Counted from the first letter of the stretch, positions 41,802-52,404 are shown. The stretch: DNA of 64,000 nucleotides from Tiliqua scincoides (GCF_035046505.1 NC_089822.1:89697659-89761658); one strand, 5' to 3'. Numbers and translations: made by a program. Notes: generated by a model from the sequence alone, not told the origin.

Positions 41802-43230
41802 GAGTGGGGGTGGGTGATCAGACAGCCAGCAGGAGGTAAGTAAAAATATTTTTTTACTCCCCACCCTGGTAAGCTGCCTAGTTGCCTGTGGGTAGAGGTG
41901 TGATTTTTCAGTTTTATTTTTTCACAGATTTTGGTTTTTTAAATTTATTTTTATTTTATTTTTACAAAAATGAGAAGTGCAGAAAGTGGTGTTATGTGTT
42001 TTTACGCCAAGGGCACATATTGAATAAATAATAATTATAAATTACAATTGCTTGAAAAGTGTACTAGGTAGGTGATACAGGCGGTATAGTGTGGCAGATG
42101 CAGTCATTATCCCTGCACACCCGCCAGTTCAGTCCAACCAACCTATAGTGACCAATATGTAGAAGTATTAGAAAATGGCTTTATTTATTTATTTTTGCAG
42201 ATTTGGGGGTTTTATTTTTGCAAAAACAAGAAATGCAGAAAGCATGTTTTTATGTTGTTATCACTGAAAAATCACACCTCTAACTATTGGTCTCTTTGGA
42301 CAAATGCCACCATTTTGGAGGCATAAATCTGAGGACAGAAAGTGCAGCCTGGGAAAGAGGGAATAAGATCTAGCACATATTGTTGCTGCTGAGATCCACT
42401 CCCTCTCTGATTGGTAGTCTCTATGATGATTTTAAGCATCAGTAGCATTTCAAAGGGGGGGAACAGCTGGGGCAGACCACCCCAGGTGCCACACCCCAGG
42501 CCATGGGGGTGATGGATGCACTGCCCTATCCCCCTGAAGAGGAGCCCTGTGCCACGGCAGCAGATGAGCCCTCCCACCTGCCCTTGCTTCTGAATGGCTG
42601 CAAATCATGGTCCTCTGGAAGGAAGTGGCAGTGGTGCAATGACATCATTGTGTCACTGCCAAACCACTTCCGGGTGTTGCGCATTGTGCCTGCACACCAA
42701 GAACCTGTGGGCCTGTTCAGCACAGTAAGGGGGGGGTGTTGTGAAGTGGTGGGTGAGGCACCTGCCCTTGGGGGAAAGGTCCGGCAATACCACTACTATG
42801 CATTTTGGGCTACAGAGGGAAGGTCCTGGGATGACCAGTCAGGCAGCTGTCTGGGATGGGGAAAGCCCAAGTGTTAGGTGGAAGGTGCTGACCTGGTGCT
42901 GACCTGGCTATTCAGGGGTGTCACTCAGCTCTGGTGAGTGAAGTGTACCCAGCAGCAGCAGCAGCACTGCTTGTATGGTGGGGCCTCTGCAAGACAGAAA
43001 AGGAAATCATCCTTCACAGAGAGGGCATCTCTAAGCATGGACTCACTACCCAGTAATCCCAGCCAGTCTGCATCTACTCAGATGTACCGCTCGAGATCTT
43101 CCAATCAGGGGATGTAGTTTCCAGACAGCTGGAAAGAAATGTCTTTCTGTTAAGAAGTTACTTACTACACAAGAAACCCCAGAGCTGCAGAAAAACATTG
43201 CAGCGCATTTAAAGAAAGCAGGAACAGATG
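41529..43230. other. Intergenic downstream of the AK8 retrogene
   Basis: Contains a one-ended MITE piece at about 41702, a (gt)n run at 41775-41801 and AT-rich DNA at 41900-42260. A promoter-like cluster on the minus strand (aactacatccccTGATTGGaag, about 43103-43126) is noted but no gene follows it. Confidence 0.4.
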
Positions 43231-43251
43231 TCATACTTAAACCAAAATATT

Positions 43252-43257
43252 TTTATT
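43252..43257 (-). terminator. AK8: AK8 retrogene polyadenylation signal AATAAA
   Basis: On the minus strand AAGAATAAAAATA lies about 97 nt after the stop codon. No poly-A tract follows it, so the original tail has decayed or the insertion is old. Confidence 0.5.
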
Positions 43258-43353
43258 CTTTATATACCCCACTCTTCTGCATCCACTCCTACTCTGAATT
43301 CTTTTTAGCACTATTTATTTAGAAGGGCTAGCTACACTGCCCACTTTCCATCC

Positions 43354-44802
43354 CTATATAGGGTATGTGTTCTTGACGGGGAGTGGGTTCACCAGGCAGC
43401 TCTCAATGTACTCAAAGACGGTGTAGGGGTCCTGGTCAGCATTAATGAAAATGGCATCTTCGTAATAATCTTCGAGATCTGCGACTTGCCGGTTGTAGAA
43501 ATCGATTTTCAATTCCACGTGTTCAGGAGAATCCTTGGGGTTGCGACATAGACGCTGGTGCACCTCTTCTTCAGTGGGGGGCTTGAAGATACTGTGGTAC
43601 CTCTCCCCTGTGACAGGGTCTGTGGTACGTTGGCAGATGCGTTGCATTGCCACCTCGGCGGGTAAGTTGAGGAAAAAGGTCCGGTTGGGTTCATGGTGAC
43701 AGTGACTGATGAGATCAGCTTGGTCCACATCACGAGGGAAGCCATGGAGCACCCAGCCAAAGGTCTGGCAGTCATGCTGGGAGAGACGCTCCTTGAGGAC
43801 CCGCAAGACAACGCTGTCGATCACTGGGTAACCACTCTCAAGGTAGGGCCTGATGAGCTCACCCACTGCTGTGTAGGCAGCCACCTTTTCCCGCAGCAGA
43901 TCCCCAAAGCAGATATTGACCATGTCGTATTTCTGGGCTAAGAGAGCAGCCTGCAAGCTTTTACCACTGCCAGGCAGGCCCAGGAGTATGATTCTGGGGA
44001 CAAAGGGGGCATTTGTGCGCGGGCGGCTCTGCACATAATTTAAGGCTTGTGCAAAGACATCTGCGCAGGGCTGATCAGCATTGATGCGCTTGTGGTTCTC
44101 CTGGTAAGCTTGAAGTATGCCAGGGATGTTGCGTTGGCTTTTCAGAAGTTTCCTGGTTGTGGATTGCTCTGAGATGCCTTCTGGCACCACCAAGCGCTTC
44201 TGCACAGTGACGTCTATTGGCCAGTCAAAAGTACTATGGTACACTTCCTGGGTCAATGGGTCTAGCAACTTGCCAAGGTTCCTCTCCATCAGCACTGTGT
44301 CAGGAGCATAGAGCACCACAACATGCTGGGGACTGATGCCTATGGACTGGAGCAGTAGGACCTGCTTCCTGGTCTTAGGAAATCCATCCAACACCCAACC
44401 AAAATTGACACAGTCTTCACTGTTCAGCCGTTCTTCCAAAAGGGCAACCCAAAGCTCATCAGGGACCTTTTCCTTCTGTGCTATGTAAGCCAGGGCTTCC
44501 TTGGACTTCTTGAGTGAGTTGTTATACAGGAGATCCCGGAGGCAAAGGTAACTGGCACCAAGGTGCTTGCAGAGCCAGTGGGAGATGGTTGTCTTACCTG
44601 AGGCAGGTGGCCCCACTATTAAAATACTGGGAACCTCATTGTTATCTTTCTTCAGGTGGCTGATCATGAAGTCAATGGGATCTGAAGGCTGGTGCACCAG
44701 GAGAGCTTCCATTAGATTCTGCATGAGTTGGAAGATCTTGTTCTTCTCGGCATAGAGCCCCATCGCTGGAGGGATATTGTGGGGCTTGCTTGTAGCATCC
44801 AT
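43354..44802 (-). CDS. AK8: Adenylate kinase 8, intronless intact copy (retrogene)
   Basis: Adenylate kinases interconvert ATP plus AMP with 2 ADP; AK8 has two kinase domains in tandem and is known from ciliated tissues. The uninterrupted 482-codon frame (human 479) starts MDATSKPHNIPPAMG and aligns with human AK8 end to end. Two P-loops are visible, GPPASGKT (64-71) and GLPGSGKS (275-282), each followed by a lid segment with conserved wording: DPLTQEVYHSTFDWP (181-195) and DPVTGERYHSIFKPP (395-409). Arginine-bearing catalytic motifs FPKTRKQ and HGFPRDVDQA are kept. AK8 in other vertebrates is spread over many exons and lies elsewhere, so a single exon at the ALDOB-PGAP4 interval indicates insertion of a processed copy. 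It has no stop or frameshift, which speaks for recent origin or selection. A short 5' leader has an X-box-like site (44859-44871). I infer a functional retrogene but cannot show expression. Confidence 0.9.
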   Translation of the reverse strand: MDATSKPHNIPPAMGLYAEKNKIFQLMQNLMEALLVHQPSDPIDFMISHLKKDNNEVPSILIVGPPASGKTTISHWLCKHLGASYLCLRDLLYNNSLKKSKEALAYIAQKEKVPDELWVALLEERLNSEDCVNFGWVLDGFPKTRKQVLLLQSIGISPQHVVVLYAPDTVLMERNLGKLLDPLTQEVYHSTFDWPIDVTVQKRLVVPEGISEQSTTRKLLKSQRNIPGILQAYQENHKRINADQPCADVFAQALNYVQSRPRTNAPFVPRIILLGLPGSGKSLQAALLAQKYDMVNICFGDLLREKVAAYTAVGELIRPYLESGYPVIDSVVLRVLKERLSQHDCQTFGWVLHGFPRDVDQADLISHCHHEPNRTFFLNLPAEVAMQRICQRTTDPVTGERYHSIFKPPTEEEVHQRLCRNPKDSPEHVELKIDFYNRQVADLEDYYEDAIFINADQDPYTVFEYIESCLVNPLPVKNTYPI

Positions 44803-44858
44803 CTCTCACACCTGATGTCTACTCAGGTCTAATTCTGAAACAGAACTTGCATTCCAAG

Positions 44859-44871
44859 GTTTCCTAGCAAC
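44859..44871. promoter_or_regulatory. RFX X-box-like site upstream of AK8
   Basis: gtttcctagcaac is close to the palindromic RFX consensus GTTNCC(n)GGCAAC. It lies 57-69 bp before the AK8 start codon. A CRE-like tgatgtcatca follows at 44879-44889. RFX factors drive ciliary genes, matching the known biology of AK8. Confidence 0.5.
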
Positions 44872-44918
44872 GTATAGTGATGTCATCATGCATAAAGCAG
44901 CACACGGAATGTACTAAG

Positions 44919-44935
44919 TAGAATGGGTCTACTTC
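44919..44935. repeat. L1 target-site duplication, 3' side
   Basis: tagaatgggtctacttc recurs exactly at 52508-52524, flanking the L1 insertion. Confidence 0.92.
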
Positions 44936-45102
44936 ACTTTTTGTGTGTGTGTGTTTATTTATTTATTTAACTATAATAAACATAAAATAGAAAAACAAAT
45001 ACATACATAAACAAAATTCTAATAAAGCAGCACGAGCGAAGCCAAAACATTCCCATACTTATAATCCAAATACATACAGTCCAAACATTAACAAATATTA
45101 AT

Positions 45103-45867
45103 CTATACCACTAATACTTCAAAATCAATCTTCAAATCCAAATACCTCAAATCCCCATCCTCTCTCTGATTCAAAAAATCAATAACTGGACTCCAATTCT
45201 TCAAAAAGTTTTCTGTTGAATTCTCCCTAAGCAAAATTGTTAATTTATCCATCTCCGCATAATCCATAAGTCTTATCCACCATTCCTCCACCGAAGGTAT
45301 ATTCATAGTCTTCCAATTTTGAGCATAAAGTATTCTGGCAGCGCTTATCATATACAAAAATAAAACTTCATTTTTTCTTTCCACATACTCATCTGTCATA
45401 CCTAATAAAAATACTTCTGGCTTCAATTGTATATTTGTTTTTAAGATCAACTGTATCTGTGCATGAATTTGTGACCAATATTTTTTAACTTTTGAACACG
45501 TCCACCACATGTGGTAAAATGTTCCCTCTTGTTTCTTACATTTCCAACAACTATTGGACATAGTTTCATACATTTTGGCTAATTTACTTGGTGTCACATA
45601 CCAACGATAAATCATCTTATATATATTTTCCTTAATGTTAACATTCAAAGTAAATTTTGTCTGTTTTATCCATAATTTCTCCCATCTGTCCATTGAAAGT
45701 TCATAGCCCACATTTTTTGCCCACTGGATCATGCATTCCTTAACCTGTTCATCTTCTGTTTCAAACTTCAAAAGCAATTTATATATTTTAGATATTACCT
45801 GCTCATCTGATCTTAATTGTTTCTCCAATATTGTCTCTCCCTCCAAAACCATATAATTTTTTATCAA
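45103..45867 (-). pseudogene. L1 ORF2 C-terminal part
   Basis: 255-codon open segment with the L1-typical CWKCKKQEGTFYHMWWTC C-X2-C...H-X4-C-like motif. It overlaps the preceding segment in another frame, so there is a frameshift near 45800-45870. Confidence 0.85.
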
Positions 45868-46552
45868 TTTTAAATCTTTCTAATAATTGTAAATACATAA
45901 ACCATTGGCAGTCAAAACTCTCTACAATCAATTCCTCTCTAGACTTCAAAATACATTGACCTTGATTACATTTCAATAAGTTCTTATACAATAACCATTT
46001 ATCTCCTGGTACAGTTCCCAAACCAAAATGTGCTTCTTGTGGTGAAGCTAAGAGTGGAATTTTGTTGTAAAACCTTTTCTTATAATGATTCCATATCTTC
46101 CACAATGCATGTCTAACATAATGATTCTTGAATTCCATATTCACTTTCAACTTATCATACCAAAGATATCCATGCCAACCAAATCTTAAATCATATCCTT
46201 CTAACTTCAACAATTTTTTGTTTTGCAACAATATCCATTCTTTAAGCCACAGAAAACAACATGATGCATAATAAGTCTTCAGATCAGGCAGTCCTAAACC
46301 TCCTCTTTCTTTTGCATCTTGCAAAATCTTAAATTTCACTCTTGGTTTTTTCCCTTGCCATATAAAACCTGTCACATCTTTCTGCCACTCTTTAAAAGGT
46401 TTATCAGAAAGTAATATTGGTATATTCTGGAAAAGAAAAAGCATTTTTGGTAGTACATTCATTTTAATTACAGATATTCTTCCTAAAAAAGATAATTTCA
46501 ACCTTTCCCATCTTGCAAAATTCTTTTTTGATTTCACCCCAAACTTTAACAT
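45803..46552 (-). pseudogene. L1 ORF2 reverse-transcriptase thumb region
   Basis: Reads KKNFARWERLKLSFLGRIS and IPILLSDKPFKEWQKD, the post-RT part of L1 ORF2 (consensus near LSWFGRI and WQ). Separated from the RT palm at 46667-46972 by frame breaks. Confidence 0.85.
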
Positions 46553-46666
46553 AATTATTTTGAAATAACATACAATTCATGTTTGTCAAAATAATACCTA
46601 AATACTTAATCTTCTTCTCCACTTTGAACCCAGTCTTATTCATCAACTTCGATTGGTCTTGTTCGT

Positions 46667-46972
46667 TCATATTTTTAGATAAAATTTTAGTTTTCTGTTT
46701 ATCTTAAATCCTGCTAATGATTCAAACTTCTTCAACTTAACCATCAACTCTATGTCTTTTAAAGGTTTTTCTAAGATCAAAACCATATCATCTGCAAATG
46801 CTCTTAATTTAAAACATTCATTTTTAATCTTTGCACCATGTAGTCTTTCATCTTGTCTAATATCTCTACATAACACTTCTAAGGCAAGTATAAATAAAAG
46901 TGGCGACAATGGACATCCTTGTCGTGTTCCCTTTTGAATCTCAAACATTGTTGATAATTCTCCATTTACCAC
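46667..46972 (-). pseudogene. L1 ORF2 reverse-transcriptase palm (FADD)
   Basis: Contains [20 protein letters not shown] and [12 protein letters not shown], the RT motifs 4 and 5 of L1. The catalytic DD pair is kept. Confidence 0.9.
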
Positions 46973-47119
46973 TACCTGCAGTTTGTGATGTATAAATTGA
47001 CTTTATCCATTGAATAAAGTTCTCTCCAAAGTTCATCTTCTCTAAGACAGCAATCAAGAACAACTCAAATTGTCAAACGCCTTCTCAAAGTCTAAAAAAA
47101 TCAATGCTAATTGTTTCTC

Positions 47120-47131
47120 TATCCTTTTATC
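47120..47131. repeat. Target-site duplication of the nested LINE
   Basis: tatccttttatc recurs at 49181-49192. The L1 reading frame (YYDKR / KRIEKQLALIFLDFEKAFD) continues across the pair. Confidence 0.85.
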
Positions 47132-49180
47132 TGATGATGCTGAGGAGCCTGGGTGGACATCCAATCTTGGGGAGAATCTTGAAGAGGCCGTCCCTGCTGA
47201 CCAGGTCGAAAGCCTTTGTGAGATCTATGAAGGCTATAAAGAGTGGCTGTCGTTGTTCCCTGCATTTCTCCTGCAGTTGTCTAAGGGAGAATACCATATC
47301 AGCAGTGGACCTGTACTACCGCTTCGGATGGCAAAAGGGTCTGATGTGGAGCCATCGAAGACAACAGTGCCCTTCATGTCCTTGTGGAACCAACCCTAGA
47401 AGAACTTCACGTGGCCCTGGACTCCCTTGCCTTTGGCAAGGCACCTAGAAAAGACAGCATCCCTGCTGAAGTCCTAAAATGCTGCAAAGAGATCATAGTC
47501 ACTGAGCTGCATGAAATCCTCTGTCTCTGCTGGAGAGAAGGTGGAGTACCTCAAGACATGAGGGATGCAAACATCATCACGCTGTACAAGAACAAAGGTG
47601 ACAGGGGTGACTGCAACAACTACCGCGGCATCTCTCTCCTTAGCGTTGTAGGAAAGCTGTTTGCCCGAGTTGTACTAAAGAGGCTCCAGGTACTTGCAGA
47701 GAGCGTCTATCCAGAATCGCAGTGTGGATTCCGAGCCAACAGGTCCACCACTGATATGGTATTCTCCCTTAGACAACTGCAGGAGAAATGCAGGGAACAA
47801 CGACAGCCACTCTTTATAGCCTTCATAGATCTCACAAAGGCTTTCGACCTGGTCAGCAGAGACGGCCTCTTCAAGATTCTCCCCAAGATTGGATGTCCAC
47901 CCAGGCTCCTCAGCATCATCAGATCTTTCCACAAGGACATGAAGGGCACTGTTGTCTTCGATGGCTCCACATCAGACCCCTTTGACATCCGAAGCGGAGT
48001 GAAGCAGGGCTGTGTTCTTGCACCAACTTTGTTTGGGATTTTCTTCGCTGTCCTGCTGAAGCAGGCCTTTGGAACTGCAACAGAAGGCATCTATCTCCGG
48101 ACCAGATCAGACGGAAAGCTCTTCAACCTCTCCAGACTGAGAGCAAAATCCAAAGTCCAGCTGAAATGTCTGCGTGACTTCCTCTTTGCCGACGATGCAG
48201 CTGTCACTACCCACTCTGCCAAAGATCTCCAGCAGCTCATGGATCGTTTTAGCAAGGCCTGCCAAGATTTTGGTCTGACAATCAGCCTGAAGAAAACACA
48301 GGTCATGGTTCAGGATGTGGACTCACCTCCCTGCATTACAATCTCTGAGCATGAACTGGAGGTTGTCCATGACTTTGTGTACCTTGGCTCAACGATCTCC
48401 GACACACATTCTCTCGATACCGAGCTAAACAAGCGCATCGGTAAAGCAGCTACCACGTTTTCCAGACTCACAAAGAGAGTCTGGTCCAACAAGAAGCTGA
48501 CGGAACATACCAAGATCCAGGTCTACAGAGCTTGCGTCCTGAGTACACTTCTGTACTGCAGCGAGTCATGGACTCTTCGCTCACAACAGGAGAGGAAACT
48601 GAGCGCTTTCCACATGCGCTGCCTCCGACGCATCCTCGGCATCACCTGGCAGGACAAAGTTCCAAACAACACAGTCCTGGAACGTGCTGGAATCCCTAGC
48701 ATGTATTCACTGCTGAAACAGAGACGCCTGCGTTGGCTTGGTCATGTCGTGAGAATGGATGATGGCCGGATCCCAAAGGATCTCCTCTATGGAGAACTCG
48801 TGCAAGGAAAGCGCCCTACAGGTAGACCACAGCTGCGATACAAGGACATCTGCAAGAGGGATCTGAAGGCCTTAGGGATGGACCTCAACAAGTGGGAAAC
48901 CCTGGCCTCTGAGCGGCCCGCTTGGAGGCAGGCTGTGCAGCATGGCCTTTCCCAGTTTGAAGAGACACTTTGCCAACAGTCTGAGGCTAAGAGGCAAAGA
49001 AGGAAGGCCCATAGCCAGGGAGACAGACCAGGGACAGACTGCACTTGCTCCCGGTGTGGAAGGGATTGTCACTCCCGGATTGGCCTTTTCAGCCACACTA
49101 GACGCTGTGCCAGAACCACCTTTCAGAGCGCGATACCATAGTCTTTCGAGACTGAAGGTTGCCAATACAAAATATATATA
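47132..49180 (+). mobile_element. Nested non-LTR retrotransposon (young), 5'-truncated with inverted 5' piece
   Basis: Inserted into the RT region of the L1, opposite strand, with a 12-bp duplication. The 3' part (47387-49180) carries an open RT frame and ends in accatagtctttcgagac, tgaaggttgccaa and a short AT tail. The first 255 bp are an inverted copy of the element's own interior: 47132-47313 is the reverse complement of about 47740-47921, and 47319-47386 of about 47927-47996. The 3' tail equals that of the 5S SINEs. The clade is not certain: an I/Jockey-like or related group. Confidence 0.9.
47384..49141 (+). CDS. LINE reverse transcriptase, open C-terminal 585 codons
   Basis: Reverse-transcriptase polyprotein of a non-LTR element; the endonuclease part is lost by 5' truncation, so the first ATG is not the original start. 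Motifs in order: SLLSVVGKLFARVV (about 85-98), CGFRANRSTTDMVF, FIALFIDLTKAFD-type motif A (FIAFIDLTKAFD), SGVKQGCVLAPTLFGIFF (motif B), LFADDAAVTTHS (motif C, catalytic DD intact), FVYLGSTIS, LRRILGITW, RRLRWLGHVVRMDD and a C-terminal zinc finger CSRCGRDCHSRIGLFSHTRR followed by C. No stop or frameshift interrupts it, in contrast to the L1 it sits in, so the insertion is clearly younger. The stop codon TAG lies within the tail shared with the 5S SINEs. It is transposon, not host, coding sequence. Confidence 0.88.
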   Translation: MEPTLEELHVALDSLAFGKAPRKDSIPAEVLKCCKEIIVTELHEILCLCWREGGVPQDMRDANIITLYKNKGDRGDCNNYRGISLLSVVGKLFARVVLKRLQVLAESVYPESQCGFRANRSTTDMVFSLRQLQEKCREQRQPLFIAFIDLTKAFDLVSRDGLFKILPKIGCPPRLLSIIRSFHKDMKGTVVFDGSTSDPFDIRSGVKQGCVLAPTLFGIFFAVLLKQAFGTATEGIYLRTRSDGKLFNLSRLRAKSKVQLKCLRDFLFADDAAVTTHSAKDLQQLMDRFSKACQDFGLTISLKKTQVMVQDVDSPPCITISEHELEVVHDFVYLGSTISDTHSLDTELNKRIGKAATTFSRLTKRVWSNKKLTEHTKIQVYRACVLSTLLYCSESWTLRSQQERKLSAFHMRCLRRILGITWQDKVPNNTVLERAGIPSMYSLLKQRRLRWLGHVVRMDDGRIPKDLLYGELVQGKRPTGRPQLRYKDICKRDLKALGMDLNKWETLASERPAWRQAVQHGLSQFEETLCQQSEAKRQRRKAHSQGDRPGTDCTCSRCGRDCHSRIGLFSHTRRCARTTFQSAIP

Positions 49181-49516
49181 TATCCTTTTATCATAATATT
49201 CCAGCAAATCCAATACTATTCTAATATTATCACTCATGTGTCTTTTCGGTAAAAAACCACATTGATCTTCATGTATAAGATTTTGTAATATCTTCTTCAT
49301 TCTGTTTGCTAAAATTGCTGTAAATATTTTACAGTATTATTATTCAACAAGGAAATAGGTCTGTAATTTTTTATATCCATCAAATCCTGTCCTTCTTTAG
49401 GAATCAAAGTTATATTTGCTGCCTTCCATGAATCTGGCATTTTCCCAGTCTGCAAAATATCATTCATCGTGTTAAGCAATGGTAAACTTACTTCTTCTTC
49501 TAAACATTTATAGAAT

Positions 49517-49906
49517 CTACCTGTTAAACCATCTGGACCCGGAGCTTTTATCTATATTAATCTTCTTTATTGCCTCTACAACTTCACACAGAGTTATTCT
49601 ATTATTTAAAATTTCCCTTTGTTCTTCAGACACTTTTGGTAAATTTTGTTTATCCAAGTAGTTCTTTACTTCTACTTGATCTATATTTTGACTTTTGTAT
49701 AAATTAGCATAATAATTTGTAATTATTTTTTTTATATCCTCCTGATCAGTATACATTTTTCCCGCCTCCTGCAATTTTAAAATTACTCTCTTCTCTCTCT
49801 GCTTCCTCAATTTGTAGGCCAACCATTTCCCTGGTTTATTGGCATGCTCAAAATATCTTTGCTTCACAAACTTTAATTTAATTTCCATTTGATTCACCAT
49901 CATCAA
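49517..49906 (-). pseudogene. L1 ORF2 linker between endonuclease and RT
   Basis: Reads RYFEHANKPGKWLAYKLRKQ and YYANLYKSQNID, the conserved L1 segment before the RT (consensus ...F.NLY.S). It is bounded by the small LINE-tail insertion on its upstream side. Confidence 0.85.
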
Positions 49907-49936
49907 AGATAATGATGATGATAATGATCAAAGAAA

Positions 49937-50081
49937 GATAATTTAGGGGAGGGCACCAGGATGAGTTCTCTTGTTATCTGGTGTGCTCCCTGGGGCATTT
50001 GGTGGGCCGCTGTGAGATACAGGAAGCTGGACTAGATGGGCCTATGGCCTGATCCAGTGGGGCTGTTCTTATGTTCTTATG
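49937..50081 (+). mobile_element. CR1/L2-type LINE tail inserted in the L1
   Basis: gaagctggactagatgggcc...gatccagtggggctg and a final ttatgttcttatg, nearly the same as 28857-28960. Its insertion splits the L1 ORF2 linker. The target duplication is obscured by (gat)n-like sequence. Confidence 0.7.
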
Positions 50082-50114
50082 ATGCTGTAAATCTTTTATT
50101 TGTTGTACTATTTT

Positions 50115-50375
50115 TTATTCTCCTGGGACTTCTATTAACTCATATTCCTTCTTTTTAATTTCCTTCTCAATTTTCTGAAACTTAATTTGTCTCTCTTTTT
50201 TCCATTCTATACTTTTCTGAATAAAGTATCCTCTCATAAAGGCTTTACTAGCGTCCCAAACTATCCTCATTTCTGTTCCCTTATTTAAATTCAAATTAAA
50301 ACATTCCCTTAATTTCTGCTTAGCATCCTTTATTATAACCTCTTTTTGTAACAATCTCCAATTGTTTTGTAACAA
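50115..50375 (-). pseudogene. L1 ORF2, segment after the endonuclease
   Basis: Reads IVWDASKAFMRGYFIQKS, the L1 'W...K...RG..I...' segment. It follows the endonuclease block after a short frame break. Confidence 0.8.
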
Positions 50376-50393
50376 TTCATTAAATCTCCATCT

Positions 50394-51119
50394 TTATGTT
50401 GTAGGTTTCTTCTTAATAGTCATAGTTATTGGATTATGATCTGAAAGAGTCTTTGATAGAATTTCTGTTTTAGAAGTTTTTATTGCAATATCCTTCGTCA
50501 CCCAGAACATATCTGTTCTTGAAAATGATCTGTGTCTTTCTGAATAATAGGTAAACTCTTTTATATTTCCATTCATTTGTCGCCAAATATCTACAACCCC
50601 TAAAGCTTCTACCAAATCAAAAAAAGTTTTTGGTAATTTCCCTTGAGAAATCTTAATCTCCTTCTCAGATTTTTTATCCCTTTGTGGTGACACAACTGCA
50701 TTCCAATCTCCCATCAAACAATAACTTGAATATGAGTAATTTAAGAGTACATCCAATAATTGCCTTAAAAAAACTTCTCTTTCTTGATTTGGAGCATACA
50801 AACCCAAAAGTAAAGTTCTTACTCCCGAAATTATAACTTCCACAGCCAACCACCTGCCTTTTTCATCTGCAAACACAAATTTTGGTTTTAAATAATCTTT
50901 AACATACATAACCACTCCATTTTTCTTCTTTGAATTTGTTGAAAAAAATTCTTGTCCTAACTTTCTCTGTATTAAGTAGTTTGTATGACCTTTTTTAATA
51001 TGCATCTCTAAAAGGCAAATCACGTCTTTTTTAAGTTTCTTCAAATAATAAAATATTTTTTTCCTCTTATTTGGAGCATTAGCTCCATTAATGTTCCAAG
51101 ATAAAAACTTATACTCCAT
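50394..51119 (-). pseudogene. L1 ORF2 apurinic-type endonuclease domain
   Basis: The frame starts MEYKFLSWNINGANAP, with LLEMHIKKG (L1 consensus QETH), GLYAPN, MGDWNAVVSPQRD and LSDHNPITM. The usual QETHL glutamate region reads LLEMH; other catalytic motifs are visible. Confidence 0.88.
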
Positions 51120-51305
51120 AGCTAATCTTCTGAACTAATTATTTGAAAGTCTATTTGGGTTTGTTGCATATCCTTTAGATTTTCCTGTTCTCTTCTTTCT
51201 CCTCCTCCTTCGAATTCCTTCATAAAATCTTTAGCTTTCTGAACTGTATCTATTCTATACATTCTACTCTGAAATCTAAAGATAACTCCTTCCAATTCAC
51301 GCCAT

Positions 51306-52015
51306 CTAAAGATAATTTTCTTGTTTCAAAACATCTACCAGAAAGCCATATTCTTTCCTTTTCTTTAGAATTCTAAGTGGAACCTCCTTCATCACAATAA
51401 TCTGTACTCCTTCTACTGTAAGCTTCATCTTTGCATGTTGCTGTAAAACCCTATCTCTTGTCCTTTTTCTTATGAAATGCACTAATATATCTCTTGGAAG
51501 CTTTCTCAACCTTACAATCCTTGTATTTACTCTGTAGACTCTATCTCCAACTCCATCTCATTAGGATCACTTTTCAAGCAAATTGCCAAGATTTCTCTCA
51601 TTCTGGCTCTTATCTCCTCTCCTTCCTGTTCTGGTATAGCTCTGAATCTTAAAATATTTTCTTTTTGCGCCTGTTCCATCAATGCCAACATATCCTGATT
51701 CCTATCATCTAAATCCTCAAATTTTGTCTCATGAACTTTCATTGTATCATTTATCCCTTTTATCTTTATCTCTGTTTCTTCCCACATTTTATCCCAACGT
51801 GACATGTTTGTTTGCATCTGTAAATTAATCTCCTGCATTTTTTGATGTAATGTTTCGAATCTCCCATCCATCCCTTCTATTTTTTTCTGCAAACGATTTT
51901 CCATCTTCATTAGTAAGTCTTGAATAGTTTCCAGATTCAACTCTTTCCCTGATGATCTTGGTGGGGATTTCTCTTTATGTATCTGTTCCAACGTATTACG
52001 TCTCCTGGTGGACAT
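51306..52015 (-). pseudogene. L1 ORF1, in two pieces
   Basis: 52015-51527 encodes a Lys/Arg-rich start (MSTRRRNTLEQIHKEKSPPR) and a coiled coil of about 100 residues (MKMENRLQKKIEGMD onward), then the RRM-like start ENILRFRAIPEQEGE. 51509-51306 supplies the C-terminal domain (KLPRDILVHFIRKRTRDRVL). A stop and a frame change separate them. Confidence 0.85.
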
Positions 52016-52404
52016 TTTCCCTTTAAAAATCTCAATCTTTCACAATCCTCAGGTAATGATCTTAAATTTCCACAGGTGTTCCAATCTGTAACACTTCACA
52101 AGTAGTTATCTTAATTTGCCACCAGATATCTGTATACTCCTTTATGCAAAAAGCTCAACAAGCAACCTTTTAGTTTAATTCTATTATTAATGTTGGTAAC
52201 TTAAACAAAGTATTGTAACCATAACAAACTTCTCACTTCCCAAAAGAGATGGTAAACACAACTGATATGCTCAGGGAAAGGAGAAAAAAGCTTTTTCAAC
52301 ACAACAAAAAACGAGACTGTCTTTCTTCTGTCCCACACACAGTAGAGTTTTATAAGAAAAAAAAAACTCCAAAATAATAAACTCCAAAAGGGTTTTATAA
52401 AAAC

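Noticed and set aside
43100-43130. Minus-strand promoter-like aactacatcccc and gattgg cluster
   Set aside because: No exon follows in the transcribed direction; likely coincidence in the flank of the AK8 retrogene.
22482-43230. ZNF189 or another gene between ALDOB and AK8
   Set aside because: No C2H2 zinc-finger frame or other recognisable exon was seen on either strand.
47384-49141. A host gene of 585 codons
   Set aside because: It has reverse-transcriptase motifs, a LINE-type zinc finger, a LINE 3' tail and a target duplication.
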